Part shown: one piece after another, positions 5,659 to 13,862 of the stretch
Position numbering within the stretch: the first letter of the stretch is position 1
Layout of the letters: every line of letters starts with the position of its first letter
NCBI GenBank assembly: GCA_009930125.1
Contig: RZYZ01000025.1
Span: 1-15,239, forward strand
Length of the DNA: 15,239 nucleotides
Source of the DNA: Clostridia bacterium
Lineage (GTDB): Bacteria > Bacillota > Clostridia > Clostridiales > Clostridiaceae
Reading direction: 5' to 3'
The notes under the pieces: model-generated
Told to the model about the DNA's origin: nothing
The model's database searches: none
Seen by the model: the letters and a program-made list of their open reading frames with translations, nothing else
Program-made: the position numbers and the translations under genes

Positions 5659-8481
5659 TTATTTGAGCATTTTTCTCAGATACTGTCCTGTGTAGGACGC
5701 CTCGTGTTCTGCCACTTCTTCCGGTGTGCCTGTGACAAGAACGGTTCCGCCCTTGTCTCCGCCTTCCGGTCCCAGATCGATGATATGGTCCGCGCACTTG
5801 ATGATATCCAGGTTATGTTCGATGACGATGACACTATTCCCTTGGGAAACCAGTCTCTGCAGAATCTCATTGAGTCTTTTCACATCGTCTGTATGAAGAC
5901 CCGTGGTGGGCTCATCCAGAATGTAGAGCGTCTGCCCGGTGCTCACTTTAGACAGTTCGAAGGCCAGCTTGATACGCTGGGCTTCTCCGCCGGAGAGCTG
6001 CGTGGAGGGCTGTCCCATCTTCACATAGCCCATGCCCACATCCATGAGGGTCTTGATCTTTCTGTGGATCCGAGGCAGATTCTCAAAGAATTTGGATGCC
6101 TCTTCCACGGTCATATTGAGCACATCAGAGATGTTCTTTCCTTTGTATTTCACTTCCAGCGTCTCCCGGTTGTATCGCTTGCCCTTGCAGACTTCGCAGG
6201 GTACGTAGACATCAGAGAGAAACTGCATCTCGATTTTGATGATTCCATCTCCGGAGCAGGCTTCGCAGCGTCCTCCCTTCACATTGAAGGAGAATCTGCC
6301 TGGCTTGTAGCCTCTCGCTTTGGCTTCCGGCGTGTTCGCATAGAGCTCCCGGATCCGGTCGAAGACACCTGTGTAGGTGGCAGGATTGGACCTTGGCGTT
6401 CTTCCGATGGGGCTCTGATCGATGTCGATGATCTTATCGATGTTTTCGATGCCTGTGACATCCTCATGTCTTCCTGGAAGGATCCTAGCCTTGTTCACTT
6501 TTCTATGAACAGCCTTGTATAGAATCTCGTTGACCAGCGTGGATTTTCCAGAACCCGATACGCCCGTCACCGCCACAAGCTCCCTCAGCGGGAAATCCAC
6601 GGTGATGTCCTTCAGATTGTTTTCCCTGGCCCCCTTCACGGTGATGTAGGTGCCATCTCCTTCTCTTCTCTTTTCAGGAACGTCGATCTTCATTTCTCCT
6701 GTGAGATACTGCGCTGTGATGCTCTTTCTGGACCGCATGACCTGCTTCACGGTGCCTTTGGCCACCACTTCTCCGCCATGTTCTCCGGCGCCAGGACCGA
6801 TATCCACCACATAATCCGCATTTCTTATGGTATCCTCATCATGTTCCACTACAATCAACGTGTTTCCGTTGTCTCTGAGGGCTTTCAGCGTTTCTATGAG
6901 CTTATCGTTGTCTCGCTGATGCAGTCCGATGGAAGGTTCATCCAGAATATAGAGAACCCCCATGAGACTGGACCCGATCTGGGTGGCCAGTCTGATTCTC
7001 TGAGCTTCTCCACCGGACAGGGTGCCCGCATTACGGGCCAGATTGAGATAATCCAGTCCCACATTCATCAGGAAGCTGAGTCTGGCATGAACTTCATTGA
7101 TGATCTGCTCGCCGATGACCACTTCCCGCTCAGTAGGTTTATAGCTTTCTATGAATTTCAGGGCTTCCTCGATGGAAAGGGTGGTGAATTCATAGATGTT
7201 CTTTCCAGCCAGGGTCACCGAAAGCACTTCCGGCTTCAGTCTAGCCCCGTTACAGGTGGGGCAGGGGTTGCTGCTCATGAACTGCTCGATTTCACCCTTG
7301 ATGTAATCAGAACCACTCTCCAGATAACGTCTCTTCAGGTTGTTGATTTCCCCTTCATAGGCATAGTTGTACTCTCCTCTGGAATAGTTCTTGGTATAGA
7401 ACACCTTGAGCTTGACCCCTCTGGTTCCATAGAGAAGAATGTCCACGATGTTGTCGGGCAGATCCTCGATGGGTGTATTGAGATCGAATTTATACTTCTT
7501 CGATAATGCCTGAAGGATTCCATAGGTCCAGGAATCCTCTTTCAGTCTTCCATTCCCCCAGGAAGCGATGGCCCCGTCCAGAATGCTCTTCTTTCTGTCG
7601 GGAATGACCAGGTCCTCATCGATCTCCAGAAGGGTACCCAGACCGTCGCAGTGTTCGCATTTTCCGTAGGGCGCGTTGAAGGAGAAGAGCCTTGGCTCCA
7701 GCTCTTCAATGCCGATGTTGTGATCCGGACAGGCGAACTTTTCCGAGAACTTCAGGTCCTCTCCGTCGATGATGCTGACGATGACATTCCCTTCTCCAAG
7801 CTTCAGCGCCTGCTCTATGGATTCAGACAGCCTTCCTTTGATGTCTTCGCGGATCACAAGTCGGTCGATGACCGCCTCGATGTCATGCTTCAGCGTCTTC
7901 TTGAGATTCACTTCCTCCTCGGAGATGTCGATGATGGTGCCATCGATTCTCGCTCTTACATACCCGGCCTTCTTGATGGTTTCCAGCACCTTCTCATGTT
8001 CACCCTTCTTCCCCTTGATCATGGGCGCAAGAATCTGCACTCTGGTTCTTTCAGGAAGCTCCAGAATCTTATCCACCATCTGGTCCACGCTCTGAGAGGA
8101 AATCTCCTTGCCGCATACAGGGCAGTGCGGTACGCCCAGCCTTGCATAGAGCAGTCTCAGATAGTCATAGATTTCCGTGACGGTACCCACAGTGGATCTG
8201 GGGTTCTTGGATGTGGTCTTCTGGTCGATGGCGATGGACGGGCTGAGCCCTTCTATGGATTCCACATCCGGCTTGTCCATCTGACCTAGAAACTGTCTGG
8301 CATAGGAAGACAGAGATTCCACATAGCGTCTCTGCCCTTCCGCATAAAGCGTGTCAAAAGCCAGCGATGACTTTCCTGAACCGGACAATCCTGTAAACAC
8401 CACAAGCTTGTCTCGTGGTATCTCCAGGCTGATATTCTTGAGATTATTGACTTTTGCACCTTTTATTACTATATTCTTCAT
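5659..8481 (-). CDS. uvrA: UvrABC excinuclease subunit A
   Basis: UvrA is the damage-sensing ABC-type ATPase dimer that loads UvrB on DNA. The 940-residue protein is full length. The first ATPase has Walker A GLSGSGKS (31-38), signature LSGGEAQRIRLA (about 488-499) and Walker B YILDEPS (about 511-517). The second has Walker A GVSGSGKS (about 640-647), signature LSGGEAQRIKLA and Walker B YILDEPTTGLH. The zinc modules are visible: CPTC at about 407-410, and C739/C742 with C762/C765 in the C-terminal module. The first module reads C251-P-D-H254 with C275/C278, so one ligand position is His instead of the usual Cys. ATG 8481 has SD GGAGAG at short spacing and lies 20 nt after the uvrB stop, so uvrB and uvrA are surely one transcript, probably under SOS control from the promoter before uvrB. 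Confidence 0.98.
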   Translation of the reverse strand: MKNIVIKGAKVNNLKNISLEIPRDKLVVFTGLSGSGKSSLAFDTLYAEGQRRYVESLSSYARQFLGQMDKPDVESIEGLSPSIAIDQKTTSKNPRSTVGTVTEIYDYLRLLYARLGVPHCPVCGKEISSQSVDQMVDKILELPERTRVQILAPMIKGKKGEHEKVLETIKKAGYVRARIDGTIIDISEEEVNLKKTLKHDIEAVIDRLVIREDIKGRLSESIEQALKLGEGNVIVSIIDGEDLKFSEKFACPDHNIGIEELEPRLFSFNAPYGKCEHCDGLGTLLEIDEDLVIPDRKKSILDGAIASWGNGRLKEDSWTYGILQALSKKYKFDLNTPIEDLPDNIVDILLYGTRGVKLKVFYTKNYSRGEYNYAYEGEINNLKRRYLESGSDYIKGEIEQFMSSNPCPTCNGARLKPEVLSVTLAGKNIYEFTTLSIEEALKFIESYKPTEREVVIGEQIINEVHARLSFLMNVGLDYLNLARNAGTLSGGEAQRIRLATQIGSSLMGVLYILDEPSIGLHQRDNDKLIETLKALRDNGNTLIVVEHDEDTIRNADYVVDIGPGAGEHGGEVVAKGTVKQVMRSRKSITAQYLTGEMKIDVPEKRREGDGTYITVKGARENNLKDITVDFPLRELVAVTGVSGSGKSTLVNEILYKAVHRKVNKARILPGRHEDVTGIENIDKIIDIDQSPIGRTPRSNPATYTGVFDRIRELYANTPEAKARGYKPGRFSFNVKGGRCEACSGDGIIKIEMQFLSDVYVPCEVCKGKRYNRETLEVKYKGKNISDVLNMTVEEASKFFENLPRIHRKIKTLMDVGMGYVKMGQPSTQLSGGEAQRIKLAFELSKVSTGQTLYILDEPTTGLHTDDVKRLNEILQRLVSQGNSVIVIEHNLDIIKCADHIIDLGPEGGDKGGTVLVTGTPEEVAEHEASYTGQYLRKMLK

Positions 8482-8501
8482 TTTCTCTCCATTTATACTG
8501 A

Positions 8502-10499
8502 CTAACCCTGTCTGTTCCGGATCAGTTCTTTTTTCAGTTTAGCGATTTCATCACGAATGTAGGCAGCCTTCTCGAATTCCAGTTCCTTGGATGCCTTGTA
8601 CATGTCCAGCTCCAGTTTCTTTATGGTCTTTTCAAGATTTTCCTTGTTGTATTTCACAGCCTCGTCCAGGGACTCGAATTCCGTGATCTCATCCACCATC
8701 TGAGTGATCTCCAGTACGCTTCGGATGTCCTTCTTGATGGTGGTCGGTGTGATGTTGTGTTCTCTGTTGTATTCTTCCTGAATCTTTCTTCTACGGGCAG
8801 TCTCGGACATGGCACGGTCCATGGAACCTGTAATCCGGTCCGCATAGAGAATGACCTTGCTTTCACTGTTTCGGGCTGCACGTCCGATGGTCTGGATGAG
8901 AGAGGTCTCTGACCTCAGAAATCCTTCCTTGTCCGCATCCAGAATGGCCACCAGGGCAACCTCCGGAATATCCAGTCCTTCTCTGAGGAGATTGATGCCC
9001 ACCAGCACATCCACTTCACCCAGTCTCAGATCCCGGATGATTCGCATGCGTTCCATGGTGTCGATGTCCGAGTGCATGTAGGTGACCTTCACCCGGAGCT
9101 CCTTGAAGTACTTGGTGAGATCTTCCGCCATGCGCTTCGTCAGTGTGGTGATGAGTACGCGATACCCTCTTTCCACCGTCTTGATGATTTCCCCGTAAAG
9201 ATCGTCGATCTGACCCTTCACAGGTCTGATGATCACTTCCGGATCCATGAGCCCTGTGGGCCTGATCACCTGTTCTGCGACCACAGTGGAATGCTCCTTC
9301 TCATATTTCGAAGGAGTCGCTGAAACAAAGAGCACCTGATTGATCTTCTCCTCGAATTCCTCGAACTTCAGGGGCCGGTTGTCAAACGCGGAAGGCAGCC
9401 TGAACCCGTATTCCACCAGATTCTCTTTTCTGGAACGGTCTCCGGCATACATGGCTCTGACCTGGGGCAGCGTCACATGGGACTCGTCGATGAAAAGCAG
9501 AAAGTCATCCGGGAAGTAGTCTATGAGGGTCTTGGGTGGTGTATGAGGCGCTCTTCCATCCAGAATCCTGGAGTAGTTTTCGATACCGGAGCAGTAGCCC
9601 ATCTCCATCATCATTTCGATGTCGAAGTTGGTTCGCTGCCGTAATCTCTGCGCTTCCAAAAGCTTGTCCTGGCTATTCAGCTCCTTGATTCTCACTTCCA
9701 GTTCCGCTTCGATCTCCTTGATGGCTCGCTGGAGATTGTCGTAGGACGTGGCAAAGTGAGAGGCCGGAAACAGGACGATATGAGAAAGTTCATGAATGAT
9801 TTCCCCTGTGAGCACATCAAACTCTCTGATTCTCTCGATTTCATCACCGAAGAATTCCACACGGATTCCCTTGGCAGATTCATTGGCCGGAATCACATCG
9901 AGAATATCTCCGCGGACCCGAAAGGATCCTCTGGAAAAATCGATATCGTTGCGTTCGTACTGAATCTCGATGAGCTTGCGAATCACATCATCCCTGTCCT
10001 TGATCATGCCAGGTCTCAGGGAGATGGAAAGGTCTCTGTACTCATCCGGATTACCCAGACCGTAGATACAGGAAACCGAAGCCACAATGATGACATCTCT
10101 TCTTTCAAATAAAGCGGATGTGGCGCTGTGCCTCAGTTTGTCAATCTCCTCATTGATCGATGAATCTTTTTCTATATAGGTGTCCGTCTGGGCCACATAA
10201 GCCTCCGGCTGATAGTAGTCATAGTAGGAAACAAAGTATTCCACGGCGCTGTCGGGAAAGAACTCTCTGAATTCCGAGGTCAGCTGCGCTGCCAGGGTCT
10301 TGTTGTGGGCCAGGACCAAAGTCGGTCTCTGGGTTATTTCAATGATATTGGCCATGGTGAAGGTCTTACCTGAACCGGTGACCCCGAGAAGCGTCTGTCC
10401 TCTGTTTCCGCTTTCTATGGATTTCACCAGTGTGTTGATGGCATCAGGCTGATCTCCTGTCGGTTTGAATTTCGATGCGATCTTGAAGGTTCCCTCCAT
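8502..10499 (-). CDS. uvrB: UvrABC excinuclease subunit B
   Basis: UvrB is the helicase-like subunit that checks the lesion and recruits UvrC. Seen in order (numbered from ATG 10499): Walker A GVTGSGKT (about 39-46); the damage-probing beta-hairpin region around YYDYYQPEAYV (about 91-101); the DESH box in LFIDESHVTLPQ; helicase motif VI QTIGRAARN; and a C-terminal UVR motif (DMYKASKELEFEKAAYIRDEIAKLKKEL) that pairs with the UVR motif of UvrC. Start choice: the frame is open from GTG 10508, with ATG at 10505 and 10499. The SD AAGGGG (10513-10508) overlaps the GTG, leaves only 2 nt to ATG 10505, and sits 8 nt before ATG 10499. I therefore choose 10499, giving 665 residues, the usual length. A LexA-type box and a perfect -10 precede it. 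Confidence 0.97.
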   Translation of the reverse strand: MEGTFKIASKFKPTGDQPDAINTLVKSIESGNRGQTLLGVTGSGKTFTMANIIEITQRPTLVLAHNKTLAAQLTSEFREFFPDSAVEYFVSYYDYYQPEAYVAQTDTYIEKDSSINEEIDKLRHSATSALFERRDVIIVASVSCIYGLGNPDEYRDLSISLRPGMIKDRDDVIRKLIEIQYERNDIDFSRGSFRVRGDILDVIPANESAKGIRVEFFGDEIERIREFDVLTGEIIHELSHIVLFPASHFATSYDNLQRAIKEIEAELEVRIKELNSQDKLLEAQRLRQRTNFDIEMMMEMGYCSGIENYSRILDGRAPHTPPKTLIDYFPDDFLLFIDESHVTLPQVRAMYAGDRSRKENLVEYGFRLPSAFDNRPLKFEEFEEKINQVLFVSATPSKYEKEHSTVVAEQVIRPTGLMDPEVIIRPVKGQIDDLYGEIIKTVERGYRVLITTLTKRMAEDLTKYFKELRVKVTYMHSDIDTMERMRIIRDLRLGEVDVLVGINLLREGLDIPEVALVAILDADKEGFLRSETSLIQTIGRAARNSESKVILYADRITGSMDRAMSETARRRKIQEEYNREHNITPTTIKKDIRSVLEITQMVDEITEFESLDEAVKYNKENLEKTIKKLELDMYKASKELEFEKAAYIRDEIAKLKKELIRNRQG

Positions 10500-10529
10500 T
10501 TTCATCACCCCTTCCGTTATTCCTTATCT

Positions 10530-10535
10530 ATTATA
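10530..10535 (-). promoter_or_regulatory. uvrB: -10 element of the uvrBA promoter
   Basis: A perfect TATAAT hexamer lies 31 nt upstream of ATG 10499. The expected -35 position (17 or 18 nt further up, around 10553-10559) has no good TTGACA match but is covered by the LexA box, consistent with a repressible promoter. Confidence 0.7.
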
Positions 10536-10553
10536 CTCTTTCACACTTAATAA

Positions 10554-10565
10554 GTACATACGTTC
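10554..10565 (-). promoter_or_regulatory. Candidate LexA (DinR/SOS) box before uvrB
   Basis: The sequence GAACGTATGTAC matches the Gram-positive LexA consensus GAACRNRYGTTC at all positions except one (A for T in the right half-site). It overlaps the -35 region of a promoter with a perfect -10. uvrBA is a known LexA target in Bacillus subtilis. Binding here is inferred. Confidence 0.75.
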
Positions 10566-10591
10566 ATTTATTATTAACAGACCTTTTAAGT

Positions 10592-11722
10592 CTATGCATT
10601 CTCTTTATCCGGCAATGCCAGAGCATCCGAAGGCGGTACGATGATGATGCCCGTACTGGTCTCCTTGGCGATGGTGAATTTCACCATCTTTTCCACCTTC
10701 TTAAGATCCTCTACCAGAAGATGCACCCCACGTTCATAATGGAGCGTCCCCATGAAAGCCATGAGGGATTTGTACGTCGGGTCTTCCGTTCCATTGAGGG
10801 AAAGAATTCTGTCGCCGGAACGAAGACCGGACCTGTATGCAGGTGTGTTCTCTCTGACCTCAAGGACCATGATCTGATCCTGATCCGAGGTGAAAAAGGC
10901 CTTTCTTCTGCTTTCGATGATCCTATAGGCCATCTTCTCGGCATATACCAGCAGTGGAACCAGAATGATCAGAAGATACACCGATTCCAGATCGTAGCTG
11001 ACAAGAACAGATCCCGCAAGAATCAGCGACCCGGCAAGGATCTTCAGTCCGCAGAGGATCACAATGGCCTGCTTCTTGCTGAAACTCATCACCGTTTCCT
11101 GAACATGGAACAGATGAAACAGGGTCAGATAGAAAACCGATGCGCCCAGGATGGTCCCGGAAGCGGTATTGAATCCCACCGCTGCCGGCAGCAGATAGAT
11201 CTTGTCTACTTTGAATCCGCCGCGGATCACTCCGTTTCTCGAGAAAAGCACCGGAAGAAACCCATGTTTCTGGTCAAGGAGCAGCATCAGTCCATGGACG
11301 ATATAGAGGAGTCCAAGGAAAAGGTAGAGATTCACAAAGTCCAGAATCGGAATCACATCCTGATTCAGAAGATACCCCGCAAGAAACACCGCCATGATGT
11401 TTACCCCGATATTGACATAGCCAGAAAATCTTGTAACCGCAAACACGGTCAGAAGAAATATGATCTGCACCTCCATATAGGAGTTGAAAGCAATATTAAA
11501 AACACCAGCCATGACGCTGATGGCAAAGCCTCCCGCAATTCCGTAAATCATCTGATATAAAGTTAAAACTAGGGGAGAGTCTTCACTATCCCCTAGTATT
11601 ATTCTTCTTACATTCGCTTCCTTTGCATTCCTCATATAGAATACAATCAGCAGAATCAGCATGATCAGAATTTGCGGTGAAGCGAATATACTGAAATATC
11701 CTTTAAGAATCTCCACAAACAT
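10592..11722 (-). CDS. Polytopic membrane protein with C-terminal PDZ domain (MinJ-like)
   Basis: The 376-residue protein has about eight predicted membrane helices in residues 1-265 (roughly 13-30, 54-76, 85-97, 103-120, 127-150, 178-205, 219-240, 245-265). A basic segment (YRIIESRRKAFF) follows, then a PDZ domain at about 285-350 with VLEVRENTPAYRSGLRSGDRILSLNG, the same AGLRSGD-type turn as in the neighbouring protease. No catalytic motif is seen. It lies between ctpB and uvrBA, where B. subtilis has minJ (swrAB), which also has several helices and a C-terminal PDZ domain and links DivIVA to MinD. Layout plus position make a MinJ relative the best reading, but I cannot show sequence homology by eye. 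ATG 11722 has SD GAGG at 7 nt; the gap to the ctpB stop is 16 nt, so it belongs to the ftsEX-ctpB unit. A general membrane PDZ protein of unknown role is the alternative. Confidence 0.8.
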   Translation of the reverse strand: MFVEILKGYFSIFASPQILIMLILLIVFYMRNAKEANVRRIILGDSEDSPLVLTLYQMIYGIAGGFAISVMAGVFNIAFNSYMEVQIIFLLTVFAVTRFSGYVNIGVNIMAVFLAGYLLNQDVIPILDFVNLYLFLGLLYIVHGLMLLLDQKHGFLPVLFSRNGVIRGGFKVDKIYLLPAAVGFNTASGTILGASVFYLTLFHLFHVQETVMSFSKKQAIVILCGLKILAGSLILAGSVLVSYDLESVYLLIILVPLLVYAEKMAYRIIESRRKAFFTSDQDQIMVLEVRENTPAYRSGLRSGDRILSLNGTEDPTYKSLMAFMGTLHYERGVHLLVEDLKKVEKMVKFTIAKETSTGIIIVPPSDALALPDKENA

Positions 11723-11738
11723 CCTTCATCCTCTTTTC

Positions 11739-12947
11739 TTACTGCATCTTCTCTCTCAAGACTTCCACAGCTTTCTGTAATTGTGTGTCGTTTTCCTCGG
11801 TCAGCGGCATTTCCGCATCTTCCGGTATTTCCACCTCTATATCCGGTGCAATTCCTTCTCCATGGATGTTGATTCCATCTGGAGAATAGTAGGATGATAC
11901 GGTGACTTTCACCGCTTCTCCGTCTCCCACCTGATAAACCATCTGCACGATTCCCTTGCCGAAGGATTGCTGTCCCACCAGGGTAGCTGCCTCATAGTCC
12001 TTCAGTGCGCCGGAAACCACTTCGGAAGCCGATGCGCTGCCGCCATCGATGAGCACCACAAGAGGTGCACCAATGAAACTTCCGCCATAGGATCTGTACT
12101 CCTTTTTCTGGTCGTATTTATCCAGTGTGTACAGAATGGTCTTGTCTTTTTCCACAAACAGGGAGGCCACATCCACCGCTTCATCCAGGAATCCGCCGGG
12201 ATTTCCTCGAAGATCCAGGATATACCCTTTGGCACCCTGGTCTCTCAGCTCTTCCATGGCTTCTCTCACCTGTTCTGCAGTGTTGTTGCTGAACTGAAGC
12301 ATGGTCACATGGGCGATGTCCTCTTCCAGCATTTCAGACTCCACATTCACGATGGTGATGCTGGCTCTTACAATGGTGATATCCTGCTCTTCGCCGTTTC
12401 TCATGATGGTCAGGGTCACAGGTTTCCCCTCTTCGCCCTTGATCACGGATACAGCCTTGTCCAGTTCTGTGCCTGTATATTCGACGCCTTCCACCTTGGT
12501 GATGAAATCACCTGAACGAAGTCCGGCTTTGAAAGCAGGAGATCCTTCAAAAGGTGTGATGACTACAATTCTATCTTCCTTGATTCCTACAATGACACCG
12601 ATGCCGACATAATTGCCGTCTCCGTCATCATTGAATTCTTTGTATTCTTCGGCATTGAAGAATACCGTATAGGGGTCTCCTACGGAATTGACCATTCCTT
12701 TGATGGCCCCTTCCACAAGAGCATCCTGATCGATGTCCTGATAATACTGACTGTTGATGACATCTCTGACTTCATAAAGTTTGTCGAAGGACGAATCCCC
12801 GACCACGGGTGTTCCATTGTCTATGATATCCTCACTGTTCAGAGAACCGTATACGGTTCCCAGAAAGAACGCACCTGTTCCTATGATCAGTATCAGAATA
12901 AAAGTTACTATTTTTCCGGTACGTTTATTGCTTCTGTCCTCATACAA
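11739..12947 (-). CDS. ctpB: Carboxy-terminal processing protease, S41 family (CtpB-like)
   Basis: A secreted, membrane-anchored serine protease with a Ser-Lys-Gln triad that cleaves exported or membrane substrates; in Bacillus CtpB cleaves SpoIVFA during sporulation. From the TTG start it has 402 residues: a signal-anchor helix (about 13-35), an N-terminal cap (about 50-110), a PDZ domain (about 112-195, with SPAFKAGLRSGD), and the protease core with YILDLRGNPGGFLDEAVDVA, the SASASE nucleophile region (likely Ser306), and Lys331 and Gln335 in SFGKGIVQ. All triad members are present. The frame is open from GTG 12956, but that codon directly abuts AGGAGG (zero spacing). TTG 12947 lies 9 nt after AGGAGG and is preferred. 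It follows ftsX by about 21 nt, as in B. subtilis, suggesting the protease acts on a division or envelope partner; that partner is not visible here. Confidence 0.93.
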   Translation of the reverse strand: MYEDRSNKRTGKIVTFILILIIGTGAFFLGTVYGSLNSEDIIDNGTPVVGDSSFDKLYEVRDVINSQYYQDIDQDALVEGAIKGMVNSVGDPYTVFFNAEEYKEFNDDGDGNYVGIGVIVGIKEDRIVVITPFEGSPAFKAGLRSGDFITKVEGVEYTGTELDKAVSVIKGEEGKPVTLTIMRNGEEQDITIVRASITIVNVESEMLEEDIAHVTMLQFSNNTAEQVREAMEELRDQGAKGYILDLRGNPGGFLDEAVDVASLFVEKDKTILYTLDKYDQKKEYRSYGGSFIGAPLVVLIDGGSASASEVVSGALKDYEAATLVGQQSFGKGIVQMVYQVGDGEAVKVTVSSYYSPDGINIHGEGIAPDIEVEIPEDAEMPLTEENDTQLQKAVEVLREKMQ

Positions 12948-12951
12948 TGTA

Positions 12952-12962
12952 ATCACCCTCCT
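12952..12962 (-). promoter_or_regulatory. Extended ribosome binding site deciding the ctpB start
   Basis: AGGAGGGTGAT is a near-perfect complement of the 16S 3' end. The GTG inside it (12956-12954) cannot be an efficient start, so initiation most likely occurs at TTG 12947-12945, 9 nt after AGGAGG. Confidence 0.7.
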
Positions 12963-12968
12963 AGCTCA

Positions 12969-13862
12969 TTATACATCCAGGAATCTCTTCAGTGCAATAA
13001 AACTTCCCAGTGCTCCGATGACGAGCCCTGTGACGCCGAACTGCCAGGAGAAATTCTGCAGGACATACTGTGGAGTGACTAGTTCCGCATAGAACATGCT
13101 CTGGGTCACATCCGCATAAATCACTCTGTAAGCGGAATAGACAACGCCAAATGCGATGATTCCTCCCACAAGTCCCATAATCATCCCTTCTATGATGAAA
13201 GGCCAGCGGATGAACCAGTCTGTGGCACCCACGAACTTCATGATTCCGATTTCTCTTCTTCTTGAGTATACCGTAAGTTTGATGGTATTGGAAATCAGGA
13301 ACAGGGAAACCAGCACCAGAATGATGAAGATGACAACACCCATGCTTCGGATGAGTCTGGCAAGGCCGATGATCTTCTCGACGGTTTCTCTTTCATTTCC
13401 CACATCTTCCACACCTCTTACCCCCGTAAGAGCGTCTTCCACTCTCATGGCGGCTTCCGGCTCCTCCAGGCTGATCACGAAGGAGTTTGGCAGTGGATTT
13501 CTGTCTTCCGAGAACCCTGTAAGAATGGAATTGTCTTCTCCCAGTCGTTCCTTGAAGTTTTCAAAGGCTTCTTCCTTCGTCTCGTAATAGACTTCCTTGA
13601 CCCCTTCCACGGCGTTTATGATGGTTTCCACATTGCTCTGCTCCGTGGTGGTGATTCCGTCAGCGAGATAGGCTTTGATCTCCACTTTGGATTCCACCGA
13701 TTCCACACCCATATTGATGGTCTGTGCCACCAGCAGGAACACCCCGAATATGAACAGAGTTGCGGAAACGGTCACGATACTTGCCAGTGTTATGGTCTTA
13801 TTTCTCTTGAGGCTTTTCAGGGCATCAAGGGTAAACATCTTAATTTTCTGCATTGAATTCAT
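12969..13862 (-). CDS. ftsX: Cell division protein FtsX (FtsEX transmembrane subunit)
   Basis: FtsX is the membrane half of the FtsEX complex, which uses ATP hydrolysis by FtsE to activate peptidoglycan hydrolases at the septum or sidewall. The 297-residue protein shows the family topology: a cytoplasmic N-terminus with SLKRNKTITLASI, helix 1 at about 23-45, an extracytoplasmic domain at about 47-165 that would bind the hydrolase or its adaptor, then helices at about 174-193, 221-241 and 268-291. The cytoplasmic loop RRREIGIMKFVGATDWFIRWPF (about 201-222) is the conserved coupling segment facing FtsE. ATG 13862 lies 23 bp inside the end of ftsE, with AAGGGCAGGT just upstream. Later in-frame ATGs at 13853 and 13838 lack an SD. 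The overlap implies coupled translation with ftsE. No hydrolase gene (CwlO or PcsB type) is in the window. Confidence 0.96.
   Translation of the reverse strand: MNSMQKIKMFTLDALKSLKRNKTITLASIVTVSATLFIFGVFLLVAQTINMGVESVESKVEIKAYLADGITTTEQSNVETIINAVEGVKEVYYETKEEAFENFKERLGEDNSILTGFSEDRNPLPNSFVISLEEPEAAMRVEDALTGVRGVEDVGNERETVEKIIGLARLIRSMGVVIFIILVLVSLFLISNTIKLTVYSRRREIGIMKFVGATDWFIRWPFIIEGMIMGLVGGIIAFGVVYSAYRVIYADVTQSMFYAELVTPQYVLQNFSWQFGVTGLVIGALGSFIALKRFLDV

Noticed and set aside
10579..10593. Small hairpin AGACTT-AAA-AGGTCT at the end of the PDZ protein gene as a terminator
   Set aside because: It has only six pairs including one G-U, low GC content and no U-tract, and it includes the stop codon. 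Too weak to call.
10721..11560. 279-codon plus-strand open frame antisense to the PDZ membrane protein
   Set aside because: The hydrophilic, His/Gln-rich translation is typical of the complement of a hydrophobic protein, and no start signal was seen.
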